From positions 26,816,317 through 26,880,316 of the forward strand of contig OX419341.1 in NCBI GenBank assembly GCA_948470475.1: 64,000 bases of DNA, in the 5' to 3' direction. A model generated the notes under the pieces. The model saw only the letters and a list, made by a program, of their open reading frames with translations. It ran no database searches and was not told the origin of the DNA. Below are positions 10,277 through 19,881 of this stretch, in pieces (the first letter of the stretch is position 1; each line of letters starts with the position of its first letter). The DNA is from Galaxea fascicularis (taxonomy: Eukaryota; Cnidaria; Anthozoa; Scleractinia; Euphylliidae). A program made the translations under genes and the position numbers.

Positions 10277-11958
10277 ATGAAAAACAACAAAACTGTAACT
10301 GAATAACATAAAAGGATACGAGAGTGATCAGTGATTGAAATCGATCTATTCATTTATCAAAATTAAGTCCCAGTTTGCTTGTGAGCAAACCAAGCGAAAG
10401 TTGCGCAACTCCAAATTTCGCAGAAATAGTAAACTGACTGTCACCTTGTTCATAAAGTTTGGAGTTAAATTAATTAATTTTTGCGTTGCTAGCACAAGGA
10501 ACTGTAATTTAACTGTGGACAAACTTTGCAATGACAGGACCGTGCATTGAGCTTACGCATGCATTTACTCAGCAACATGACAAGGTCCAGGTACTGATCA
10601 TCTTTTTTAACATTCTTCGGAATATTCATCTTCAAGTTTTGAGAAATTTTAGGCGGGCTAATCCAAAAACTTTGGAGGTTCCATACTATAATGTTAAGGA
10701 ACGGATGGCTAGTAACCTAAATTAGAAAAAGAGCCCTGGATTAAATACTAGTTTAAAGGACTTAGTTTGGCGGAGAGTTCGTTTTCTCTGAGAAGATATC
10801 ATGATAGGCCATGTAAGTTTAATAAAGTTGGTTGTATTTAACAGTACAAACAGTTTGCACTTATCTTGCCTTATCCGGCTTTGGAGCAGCCTCTCTTGGT
10901 ACCAGGCCTTACAGCAATACCAATCGCATGTAGTCCATTACAAATCAAAGGAACACAACTTACAACTGACAAGGAACTCGAGGGGAGGGGAGGACTGGGC
11001 TCTAACAGAGTTGTTTGTTTTGTGGATTTTCTTGGGTGGTAATGCTTGCGTTCAGCTGATTTAACTAAGGGTGAAGTCACCCTTGTAGGAGGTAAAGGAT
11101 ACACCCTAATTTTCCTTTCCAATGGCCTCGTTGCATAGGGGCCGCCGTTAAATGCAATCACACGCCCCATATAGAAACTACGCCGTGTAAGATATAGTTT
11201 TAAAGCTGCTAAGTTTGTTGTGAGAGTTCACTAAATCATAATTACTCAGAAAGCTTTATAAACAATAGAGTGATCGGTTTTAACTTCCGGTTGTCACTCA
11301 TTCAAACAGAATATAAAGCATACAGGCATCGCGCAGAGGGAGGGGCTAAGGGGGGGGGACCTTAGCACCCACTCCCCTCCCACTTTTGTGAGGTACAAAT
11401 TTTTAATGATAATCACAACGAAAAAAGCATTAAAAAATGCAGAAGAAATTTCGTCGTAAAGAAATAAGAGTTAGAAGTTGCAACATCGGGTAACATTTTT
11501 TAATGTTAATGTTTGTCAGTTTCTATACTGTAAATTAAAAGCATCACCCTTTAAGGTCTAAAAGCTGGCAATTAAGCATTACTGTTTGATAATTTCAAAC
11601 GCATTCCCAGGCATTTCAGAGGAATCGAAATAAAAAATTTCCCGTGAGCGTTTGCGAAAATAAATACGGCCCGAAGGCCCGAAAATTTTTTCGAATACCA
11701 AGCAAGATTTGAGCAGAATAAGCAGTTTTTACTAGCACTGACGACAGGCAGAATAAGCTATTTTACGAGCAGAATTAATACAAGCCTAGCTGGTGATCAA
11801 AAGTGAAGTTCCATTATAAAGAATACAGTGCGGCGTTTTTCGTTATCACCTTTAACTATAAGCACAACAAAGGTATCTACGTTCGTTTACTTTATATAAA
11901 TCCACTTTAAACCATGTTAAACAAGTTCATAGTCCTACATAAATGCAGTTTTCGTGTT
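10277..11958. other. Intergenic; no supported gene
   Basis: AT-rich spacer between the first JAB gene and the third YFDP-family copy. It contains short open frames without protein-like features and a G-run near 11351-11359. Nothing else recognised. Confidence 0.45.
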
Positions 11959-12217
11959 TCAATGGCAAGTTGACGAAGACACTATTAAAGCTAGTTCATC
12001 ATTGTGTCTGGTTCGCTTAGAGACGGGCCGGACTCCAGTTACTTTGGAATCAAGCCTTCCCATGCATTCTCCTTTATATCGGCAAGAATAAAAAAATCCA
12101 CCTGAATCCTGCTGGTTCATAGCTACGGGTACAACCCTGTCATTGGGCCTTGTGTAATGAAATCTTTCCCGTGCTTTCATCAAAGAACACGATTTCATTT
12201 CCTTTCATGTTTTCCAT
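11959..12217 (-). pseudogene. Frameshifted YFDP/GGFF-family copy
   Basis: Read from an ATG at 12217, the minus strand gives MENMKGNEIVFFDESTGKIS, matching the start and the FDPxTGxLS unit of the 6575-6790 gene. It then reaches a stop after 25 codons. Shifting frame by one base near 12152 restores TRPND and then MNQQDSGGFF, the same order of blocks as the intact copy, ending at 11959. This looks like a single-base indel in an otherwise collinear paralogue, hence a probable pseudogene unless a small intron removes the lesion. It sits upstream of and divergent from the second JAB gene, as the intact copy sits upstream of the first. Confidence 0.55.
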
Positions 12218-12554
12218 GTTGAACTTGATCCGGAGCAGCAGCTTTTGTCGTGTTGAAAGACGTCGTAGTTTTAAAAATATTTTCTTCTTGGACTTCGATC
12301 TTCTTGGAATTGATCAAAACTTTTAAAATAATGTGAGTCACAGGGCGTGAACAAACTTCCAAAGACATCGACGCGCTCTTCAAAGACTGAGCGGGTCACT
12401 CACGAATAATTTATTTAGAAGCCATTATTTTCCTATCTTTCGAAGAAAAATCGGAACAAACTGGCAGGTCTGAGTTATTCCTCCCGCTGCCATGAAACGT
12501 TTCGAAAATTTCATTATTGAATACTGCGCATGAAGAAACACTGTGCATTTATTA

Positions 12555-12813
12555 TGCACCTATCAATGTTTAGACCGAGAGGGGGGGGGGGGGTACGGGC
12601 AAAGGTGCGTCATTTGAATTTTCTTGCAATTTTTTGGTCAAATTCCCGACCCTTGGGACTGGAAATAGTTTAACAATCCTTTATAATATTTGAACTTTAA
12701 TTAGTACAAGTGATCAAATTCCCCAGAGAGGGGACAACAGAAGTGTTCAAATGCCGCATCTTTGCCCGTACCCCCCCCCCCCCCGCCTCTCCGTCTAAAC
12801 ATTGATAGGTGCA
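12555..12813. mobile_element. 259-bp MITE with ~70-bp inverted repeats, TTA target duplication
   Basis: The ends TGCACCTATCAATG and its complement form terminal inverted repeats of about 70 bp. They include a G13-type tract in the left arm and a C-tract in the right arm. TTA flanks both sides (12552-12554 and 12814-12816). A 3-bp TTA duplication is typical of PIF/Harbinger elements. There is no coding capacity. Confidence 0.82.
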
Positions 12814-13258
12814 TTACGTACATAGCTTTTAATGCGTGGTCCTAACATCGAAAATATCGGTCGGCATGCAGGCATACCGCACATTTACACCCGAAGCCCG
12901 CTTTCTAAGGGAAAAATGGAAGGATCTTTCGCTTAGTTTTTATTTAAACAAAACCAAATAACAGTTTGCCTACAGCTGTTCAAAGAGCCGATATCCTTAA
13001 CCAGCGGAGAGGTCGCTGTAGAGCGGATGAAATGTCCCGCAATTACATTTTTATGATCCTCTCGATAGGTAGTTATCCCCTGGAGAACGAAATCGTTCCT
13101 TGAACAAGTCAAGCGCCTAATCTTTACCGGTACTCGAGGGTTGACACTTGCACAACTGATAAAGTCTAAACTACCATATCCGGAAAGACACTGAACTGAC
13201 TGAATTTCAGTGAAGCAGCGTCGGGGGAGGGGAAGGGGCTTGCGAGTCAATATAATGG

Positions 13259-13314
13259 CTTGCGTGACACCTGTTGTAAATAAACATTTCTCAGAAAGTC
13301 TGACTTCCGCAATG
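13259..13314 (+). promoter_or_regulatory. Conserved block upstream of JAB gene 2
   Basis: Counterpart of 7448-7504: TTGCGTGACA, TTTCTCAGAAAGT and TGACTTCCGCAATG in the same order and spacing, about 80-130 bp before the JAB start codon. Candidate core promoter or 5' UTR. Confidence 0.45.
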
Positions 13315-13391
13315 CTTTCGCACTTGAATCACACTCGCACAGCTAGCGTAGGTTGTCTTGATTCTGGTAATTTTCTGTTTTCTGCTTCGAG

Positions 13392-15401
13392 ATGCGGCGG
13401 TCAAGGAATTCTTCTTTCGACAGGACGTTTGAAGTGGCGATTTACGAAGAAGACTACAAAGAGCTGTGTGCACACGTCCTGAGAAAACCGAACATTGAAA
13501 CAGGCGGAGATTTGTTTGGTTTATGGGGTGACGAGTACAAGGCTGTTGTTCAACTCACCCTTGGTCCCGGTGAAAGATGTAAAAGAACTTCGGTCTCTTT
13601 CTTTCAAGATGTAAAATACCTGGAGAAAGTCGGTTCGTTTTTAACGCAAAACGAAGGACTTTGTCACATCGGAGAATGGCATTCACATCACCAACTTGGT
13701 TTGGCTCGGCCCAGCGGTGGAGATGAGAACACGGTGTGGAACAACATGCCGGCCTACAGGCTGTCCAAGTTCGTCATATTCATCGCCAACATAGAAGCAT
13801 CCAAGAAGAGTTACAAAGTAAACATTGGTTGCTTCCTGTTTGAAATTGACAGTAGAGGAAATCAGTTACCAGTGCTACAAGGAACGTTCAAGATTCTGGA
13901 CCGCCAAAATCCATTTTCTCGGAAAGGAGCAGTGAGTCACAACAAAGAAAGTGAAGCAGAAAAGCTGAGAAGTGATGAGAACGAGAATGTCAACATTAAA
14001 GATTTGAGGTTAGAAAATGTTAAAGGAAAATTGCCATCTGTGACCATGAAACGCCTTGTGAACCCGAACAAGCATGACAACAGCACCCAACCAGAGAATC
14101 CAAAGAAGAGCCGGGCGACTTGGAATTCACGGGAAGCAAGGGGTGGCGCTGGTATTGCGAAAGTGCCGGAAGTGAATGTGAAGAGTGGTCATCTTCAAGA
14201 CTCCAGCAGTACTGCTGAAGAGGGAAATCCTGACCTTGACAACAAGCCGACGGAAACTGAGATCATTAGTACTGGTGTCACACAAGGAAGGCCGCAACAG
14301 GAGAAACCTGCTGGTTCAGGTGCGTCTGGACATGACGCAAACGACAGGAAGTTTGAAGTCGTGATTTACGAGGAAGATTACAAAGAGCTGTGTGCTCACG
14401 TCCTGAGAAAACCGAACATTGAAACAGGCGGAGATTTGTTTGGTTTATGGGTTGACGAGTACAAGGCTGTTGTTCAACTCACCCTTGGTCCCGGTCAAAG
14501 ATGTAGAAGAACTTCGGTCTCTTTCTTTCAAGATGTAAAATACCTGGAGAAAGTCGGTTCGTTTTTAACGCAGAACGAAGGACTTTGTCACATCGGAGAA
14601 TGGCATTCACATCACCAACTTGGTTTGGCTCGGCCCAGCGATGGAGATGAGAACACGGTGTGGAACAACATGCCGGCCTACAAGCTGTCCAAGTTCGTCA
14701 TATTCATCGCCAACATAGAAGCATCCAAGAAGAGTTACAAAGTGAACATTGGTTGCTTCCTGTTTGAAATTGACAGTAAAGGAAATCAGTTACCAGTGCT
14801 ACAAGGAACGTTCAAGATTCTGGACCGCCAAAATCCATTTTCTCGGAAAGAAGCAGTGAGTCACAGCAAAGAAAGTGAAGCAGAAAAGCTGAAAAGTGAT
14901 GAGAACGAGAATGTCAACATTAAAGATTTGAGGTTAGAAAATGTAAAAGAGAAATTGCCATCTGTGACCATGAAACGCCTTGTGAACCCGAACAAGCATG
15001 ACAACAGCACCCAACCAGAGAATCCAAAGAAGAGCCGGGCGACTCGGGAAGCAAGGGGTGGTGCTGGTATTGCGAAAGTGCCGGGAGTGAATGTGAAGGG
15101 TGGTCACCTTCAAGACTCCAGCGGTACTGCTAAGGAGGGAAATCCTGACCTTGACAACAAGCCGAGGGAAACTGGGATCAACAGCACTGGTGTCACACAA
15201 GGAAGGCCGCAACAGGAGAAACCCGGTGGTTCAGGTGCGTCTAGACATGCCTCAAACGCCGGACCTAACGTACCAGCTAAAGGAGGCGGAAAACCAGCTT
15301 CAGTGCCTGGGAAGAAGGGAGATACCGCCAAGAAGACTACAGCAAGTAAAAGCAACGAGAGCAACAAACGAAACCGATGCGAGGGTAAACAAGGAAAATA
15401 G
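13392..15401 (+). CDS. Tandem JAB/JAMM-domain protein 2 (669 aa)
   Basis: Intronless paralogue of the 7595 gene. It starts MRRSRNSSFD and enters the first JAMM domain at residue 12. Domain 1 has E36, H97/H99, S108 and D111; domain 2 has E344, H405/H407, S416 and D419 (here PSDGD instead of PSGGD). All metal and catalytic positions are kept in both. Each domain is followed by a near-identical linker (KESEAEKLxSDENENVNIKD, then MKRLVNPNKHDNS), so the protein is essentially one 308-residue unit repeated twice plus a short basic tail. The acidic tail of paralogue 1 is absent. The likely role is a ubiquitin-like-protein peptidase or a binding pseudo-peptidase array; the substrate is unknown. Confidence 0.85.
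   Translation: MRRSRNSSFDRTFEVAIYEEDYKELCAHVLRKPNIETGGDLFGLWGDEYKAVVQLTLGPGERCKRTSVSFFQDVKYLEKVGSFLTQNEGLCHIGEWHSHHQLGLARPSGGDENTVWNNMPAYRLSKFVIFIANIEASKKSYKVNIGCFLFEIDSRGNQLPVLQGTFKILDRQNPFSRKGAVSHNKESEAEKLRSDENENVNIKDLRLENVKGKLPSVTMKRLVNPNKHDNSTQPENPKKSRATWNSREARGGAGIAKVPEVNVKSGHLQDSSSTAEEGNPDLDNKPTETEIISTGVTQGRPQQEKPAGSGASGHDANDRKFEVVIYEEDYKELCAHVLRKPNIETGGDLFGLWVDEYKAVVQLTLGPGQRCRRTSVSFFQDVKYLEKVGSFLTQNEGLCHIGEWHSHHQLGLARPSDGDENTVWNNMPAYKLSKFVIFIANIEASKKSYKVNIGCFLFEIDSKGNQLPVLQGTFKILDRQNPFSRKEAVSHSKESEAEKLKSDENENVNIKDLRLENVKEKLPSVTMKRLVNPNKHDNSTQPENPKKSRATREARGGAGIAKVPGVNVKGGHLQDSSGTAKEGNPDLDNKPRETGINSTGVTQGRPQQEKPGGSGASRHASNAGPNVPAKGGGKPASVPGKKGDTAKKTTASKSNESNKRNRCEGKQGK
13420..15240 (+). 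repeat. 924-bp internal tandem duplication in JAB gene 2
   Basis: The codon TAC of the IYEEDY motif recurs at 13443 and 14367, a period of 924 bp (308 codons). Similarity covers both the JAB domain and the following linker at nucleotide level, so the duplication is recent or maintained by conversion. Confidence 0.88.
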
Positions 15402-16320
15402 CTGTTCGCCTACTTATTGTTTTATTACAGAGAGAAAAAAAACATTTAAACTGATTATTTTACAGCCGGCAATTGCCAAAAACCCTGCATTTATCCTATT
15501 TATCAGGTCTCCTGTTTTAACAAGTTCTCATCAGTTTCACTGACAGGCAGTAAAAACAGTGCTGTTTAACACTTCTATAGTGATATACTGTTTTTTTTTT
15601 CCTGAAATTGATCACACTGCTCCAAGTCAGCTGTTTTGGCAAACACTTATCTCAAACTAAACTTAAACAAGTCCGTAGTTTCACTTAGGGATTTTGTTGA
15701 ACATTAAGAGGAGAACCACTTCCTTCAGTTGAATGTCTGAAGTAGACAACATGGCCGGTACCTCTTTTATGTCGGTTGCTCAGTTGAATTTTGACGATCG
15801 TCTTTAGTGTTATCGTTTGGAAACTGGATCGATAGTTTCTTCAAGAGTTACTAGTAAGACAGAGTAAAGCTAAGTTGAGTAATTTCAATTCGATAAACGG
15901 AGCACTTATAATGCTGCGGCATAAAGCCCCTAAATTGTGGAACAATTTAAAGCCACTCAGATCTACAGTACGGTGTCCGTATCAGATGTAATGCGGAGCC
16001 GTTAGCGAGTAGTTCGACCAAGTATTTAAGGGAAAACTTTTCTTGGCATCAAGCATTCGTTGACACAAGTTCAAAAATAGATTTCTTTCATTTTTTTTTC
16101 GCAAATGATTAGTCATTATGTCGAAAAAACTGGAACTGACCTATGTATTTCTTTTCCACAAGTAGAACTTCGGCTAAAAGTAATACGAGAAGTCTGAATG
16201 TTCGTAATTTCAAAAATTCATAAACGTACTCAGTTTGCGGTGACAAACTAAAGCGTGCATTAAACAATTTCAAAAACAGACGCGGCCTTTTCAGTTTCTC
16301 ACGGCAGTGACCAAGATTTA
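15402..16320. other. Intergenic; nothing recognised
   Basis: Downstream flank of JAB gene 2. No gene, RNA or clear repeat is seen apart from a T-run near 15591-15600. Confidence 0.4.
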
Positions 16321-16676
16321 GGGCCCGATTACATGGCGAATTTCAGCCCGGGCTGAAATTTCATCCCGGCTTCTGAAACAAATCCTCTGAAAATCAAATT
16401 GTCGATTACATAGAGATTTTTTCAGCCCGGGGCGAAATTCAGCCCGGGCTGAACTGCGCCCCGGGCTGAAAAAATCTCATGTAATCGAAAAGAAATTTCA
16501 GCCCGGGCTGAAAAGCAGGAAATAACATGGCTGCCTGATTTTCCCGAGACTCTTCGCGCCAAATTTCATATTTGATGCCGAGAATAATATTTCAGCCCGG
16601 GCTGAAGTTCATCATGTAATCGCAACAAAGTTTCAGCCCGGTTAACCGGGCTGAAATTCGCCATGTAATCGGGCCC
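16321..16676. mobile_element. 356-bp palindrome-rich MITE, TTA target duplication
   Basis: The terminal inverted repeats begin GGGCCCGATTACATGGCG and run about 32 bp. TTA flanks both ends (16318-16320 and 16677-16679). The interior holds repeated TTCAGCCCGGGCTGAA palindromes in both orientations, some inside an ATTACAT context like the ends. Non-coding; Harbinger-like by target duplication. Confidence 0.85.
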
Positions 16677-16762
16677 TTAACCTCTCCTTACCATATCACT
16701 AGTGTCGTCAATTATAGAGGGATGAGAATACAGGGAATGATCACCAGGGATTAGTTGAGTTA

Positions 16763-17135
16763 GGCCTGGTTCAGACGCCGTGCTTTTCATGAGCTGAGCT
16801 AAATTCGAAATTAACAAAAGTACGCCTGTCGACGTCGCTCGTAATTAGCCGTTTCTCAGCCGTTGCTAAAATACAGTCCCAGAAAAACTAATCAATATTG
16901 TCGGTGGTTTTCAAAATATATACATCATAATAATTTATGCATTAAGTTCGGAACATGAAAAGTTCGGCGTCGAAATTCCCGGCCAAGCCAGGGGGAAAGA
17001 ACGGCTGAGCCGTTCCAAATTAACATAGCCATTCCTTGTCTGTTGGTTCAGACGCCGAACTTTTTATGTCAGTCGTTATACTCTGAATTTTATGAAAGTT
17101 CGGCGTCATGAAAAGTACGGCGTCTGAATCGGGCC
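16763..17135. mobile_element. 373-bp MITE-like inverted-repeat element
   Basis: The ends GGCCTGGTTCAGACGCCGT and, on the other strand, GGCCCGATTCAGACGCCGT form ~30-bp inverted repeats. Sub-repeats of GTTCGGCGTC lie in the interior. TA flanks both ends (TTA on the left, TAA on the right). Non-coding. Confidence 0.72.
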
Positions 17136-17157
17136 TAAATTAGCGTTTATACAAAAT

Positions 17158-17290
17158 TTCACTGCATGAGATTGTACAGCAACCAATCAGAAGCGAGATG
17201 AAACCACAAACTAGTTAATACCGTTACTGTTTTTACTTGAAATACTGACATTTCTAGTGTTCGCGGTTTTAGGATCTTCACAAGGGCAAT
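17158..17290 (+). repeat. Dispersed repeat copy A
   Basis: The segment with CAACCAATCAGAAGC, ATGAAACCACAAACTA and TTTCTAGTGTTC recurs, with an insertion, at about 61360-61515. Two copies in one window mark it as a dispersed repeat; class unknown. Confidence 0.6.
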
Positions 17291-18230
17291 AGCAGATTAA
17301 AATGAATCATATATGAATAAACAATAGGTAGGGAGACTGTTATTAACTTTAGATGATCTTAATCCTTTCATGCTAATTTCCGTCATGCAGGACGGACCAT
17401 TAGGAAAGTGATGGGGAGGGAGAGGGCGGGGGAAGATTTCTGCGGCTCGCATGATTTTTTTCTTCCATATATAGGATTTATGCAGGATTTGTTTTTGCAG
17501 AGAAACCCTCTTTTTTGTTTTCAGTTCCCGTCTTATTTGGACGATGTCTTTGTCCTGTACATTTTCCTTGCGTTTTTTTTTTTTGCTTTTTGTTTTGTTT
17601 TATTTTGTTTTGTTTTGTTTTGTTTTTTTCACTCTTCGCCTTCAGGGGCTAGAGCTGCTAACTATTTACCCATATCTTCTAAATTAGGATTGAACTTTTC
17701 TCCCAAATCCTCATTGTTGAGCCGTATACAACTAACCGGGCTGTTGCCGTCCCTTTCTAGATGCCCGAGAGCGCGCGATTTCTGAATTATAAACCTTTGT
17801 CAGTTTTCCCGCCTCTCTCTCACACGTATACCAACGCCAACCGACTGGCTTCAGTTAAGGTCGCGGGAGACAGGATAGTGCATCAGTATGCATTTATCAG
17901 TAAAGAATATGCCCGAAGTAAGACGACTAATACCGACTAATACCGACAATACGCGAAATATTTACGGAAAGGTCAAATCGTGTCGCACGAACTTCTTGTG
18001 CATTTCAATTATTCCTCAATATCTCTGTAAATTAGTTTAAAAGTTCATAATATGAGGTTTTCAAAAATAGCAACCCACCTATATTTTTGCCTTGTATATG
18101 AATTTATAAAATAACTAAGATAGTACGCGCGCTCTGATTGGCCGAGAGGCGTGTTTGCATGAGAGTATGTAAATATGGTTGTGTGACGCGTTGTAGTTTT
18201 TAGAGGAAGTTATTTTATAAAAGTAATAGA

Positions 18231-18269
<39 letters not shown>

Positions 18270-18295
<26 letters not shown>

Positions 18296-18364
18296 GTTAT
18301 GCAAACCCGAGACGAATTTCGTCTCGGGTTTGCATAACTGTCTCGAATTCTCCCAACCCCTCTC
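18270..18364. repeat. Perfect 47-bp-arm palindrome, 1-base spacer
   Basis: Left arm 18270-18316 and right arm 18318-18364 are exact reverse complements around a single central T at 18317. As DNA it can extrude a cruciform; as RNA it would be a 47-bp hairpin. An open frame crossing it on the minus strand is a by-product of the symmetry. Confidence 0.92.
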
Positions 18365-18554
18365 TCTTTGTATTCACCGCGACTTTTATAACCAACCGAC
18401 ACAACCCCCAAGAGTGGTAAACCTGTGCAGAATACGGCGAGGTAAAGAATTTAGTAATTTCACGTTGCCCTGAGGACGGCAAAGAAATGCACCAAAAAAT
18501 CTATGTGCCGAGCAATAGGCCATATTCGTATTCTCGGTATTGAACTGGATCTAC

Positions 18555-18632
18555 CATGAAGTGGAGGCTCTTGCGGGGGAATCTTTTCATATGTAAATCA
18601 GTGTATTCCCCCGCAAGAGCCTCTACTTCATG
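18555..18632. repeat. 28-bp-arm inverted repeat
   Basis: Arms 18555-18582 and 18605-18632 are reverse complements with one mismatch, separated by 22 bases. It is probably the remnant or whole of a small foldback element. Confidence 0.85.
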
Positions 18633-19881
18633 CTAGCCTTTGCTCAATTCTTCTTCAGCGTAATATTAATGTTGTTACGAGTACTAAACAGAGATAGAAA
18701 ATATAGTATTTTCCGGCTGGCCGTTGTTCGGGTGCTGCAGCTGTTTTGAAACTGTATTTGCATGATCATGAATTTTTACCTTTTAGGATGCCAAAATATC
18801 TAGGGCAATAAATGTGTTTCCTTTAAATTTCAAATATTTGTTTGATGGTTTTGGTCTGTGACATAGCTGACTGATTTAGCCTGAAAACTTCATCTAGATG
18901 CTAGAAGACTGTCTCTGGCTATTGAAGATTTTTCGACTCGCTCGCTGCGCTCAAACCTCTTCTGATAAAAGTTACAGCCGTAATTAATTTAGGCAATGAA
19001 TAATTAATCATTGGCTATGAAGTTTGTGCGAGGGTGCAACGCATATTGGCTTTTTCCCCCGTCATAAGCATAAAATCGGTTATGACTTGACAGAACATTT
19101 TCAGCTTTGCGTACTTGTCGGGAAGATTAACTTCACCGTACATTTACGGAGACAAGCTGTCCAAAAAATATCAAAACAAATGGATGATGGTCGATCAAGG
19201 CGTATACAGTGGCAACCAAGTAACAGTATAGGATGGCTTGTATTGTTTGAGTCACTGAGAATCAAACAGTTGTGCACACCTGTTTTAAAGTGTTTAGAAA
19301 GGAAGTCACGGTTGTTTCAGTTGCTTTCTGAGTTCATCTTCGTATTTAATTAGCCGCTCAGTCAAAGATCTTCTAAAACCTGAAACAAAATCACAGGCCT
19401 TCTAATAAATAGTTGAAACAGCCTGAGCTACCAATTAATAGAAAAGGGAGTATTTCCTTGCAACAATTCTGATGTCTTTCTGTGTCGCGGAATACAATAT
19501 CGAAGTTTCCGCAATTATTTGATTATATTTTGTTTGAAAAGTAGTTCAAATAAAACAAAATCCCGGAAAATAACAAGACTTCGTCACTCACTTCAATCGT
19601 CGCCTGTTACACTGAAAAATCTAAAAAGCACGCACGAAAAAGAATTTTTGTTTTTTAGTACAAACAAGTTTTATTTCGCATTTTTTGATCTGGTAAGTGC
19701 CTGCCAATTTTCTCCTAAACGTATCTCTTTATTAAAGGTAGGTCACATTGTGTCTTGAATAAGTCATGCTAATATCTCCGTACAGCAAGGATATTTATCT
19801 AAATTTTAACGTAACAGAAAACAGAAGAATTTTTCTCATTCAAAAGGAGGTACTTTAATCTTGGGACCATTTCAAGCCAAG

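Larger units (their letters stand above)
17291..19881. other. Intergenic, low-complexity and palindromes
   Basis: No supported gene. It contains a (TTTTG)n-like tract (about 17570-17630), two long palindromes listed separately, and the region 5' of GPCR 1. Unlike its paralogues, GPCR 1 shares no obvious sequence with them upstream of the start codon. Confidence 0.45.

Noticed and set aside
17408..17785. 125-residue open frame with Phe-rich stretch
   Set aside because: Most of it is a translated T/TTTTG low-complexity tract.
18115..18411. 98-residue minus-strand open frame
   Set aside because: It runs through the perfect palindrome and shows no domain; the open frame follows from the symmetry.
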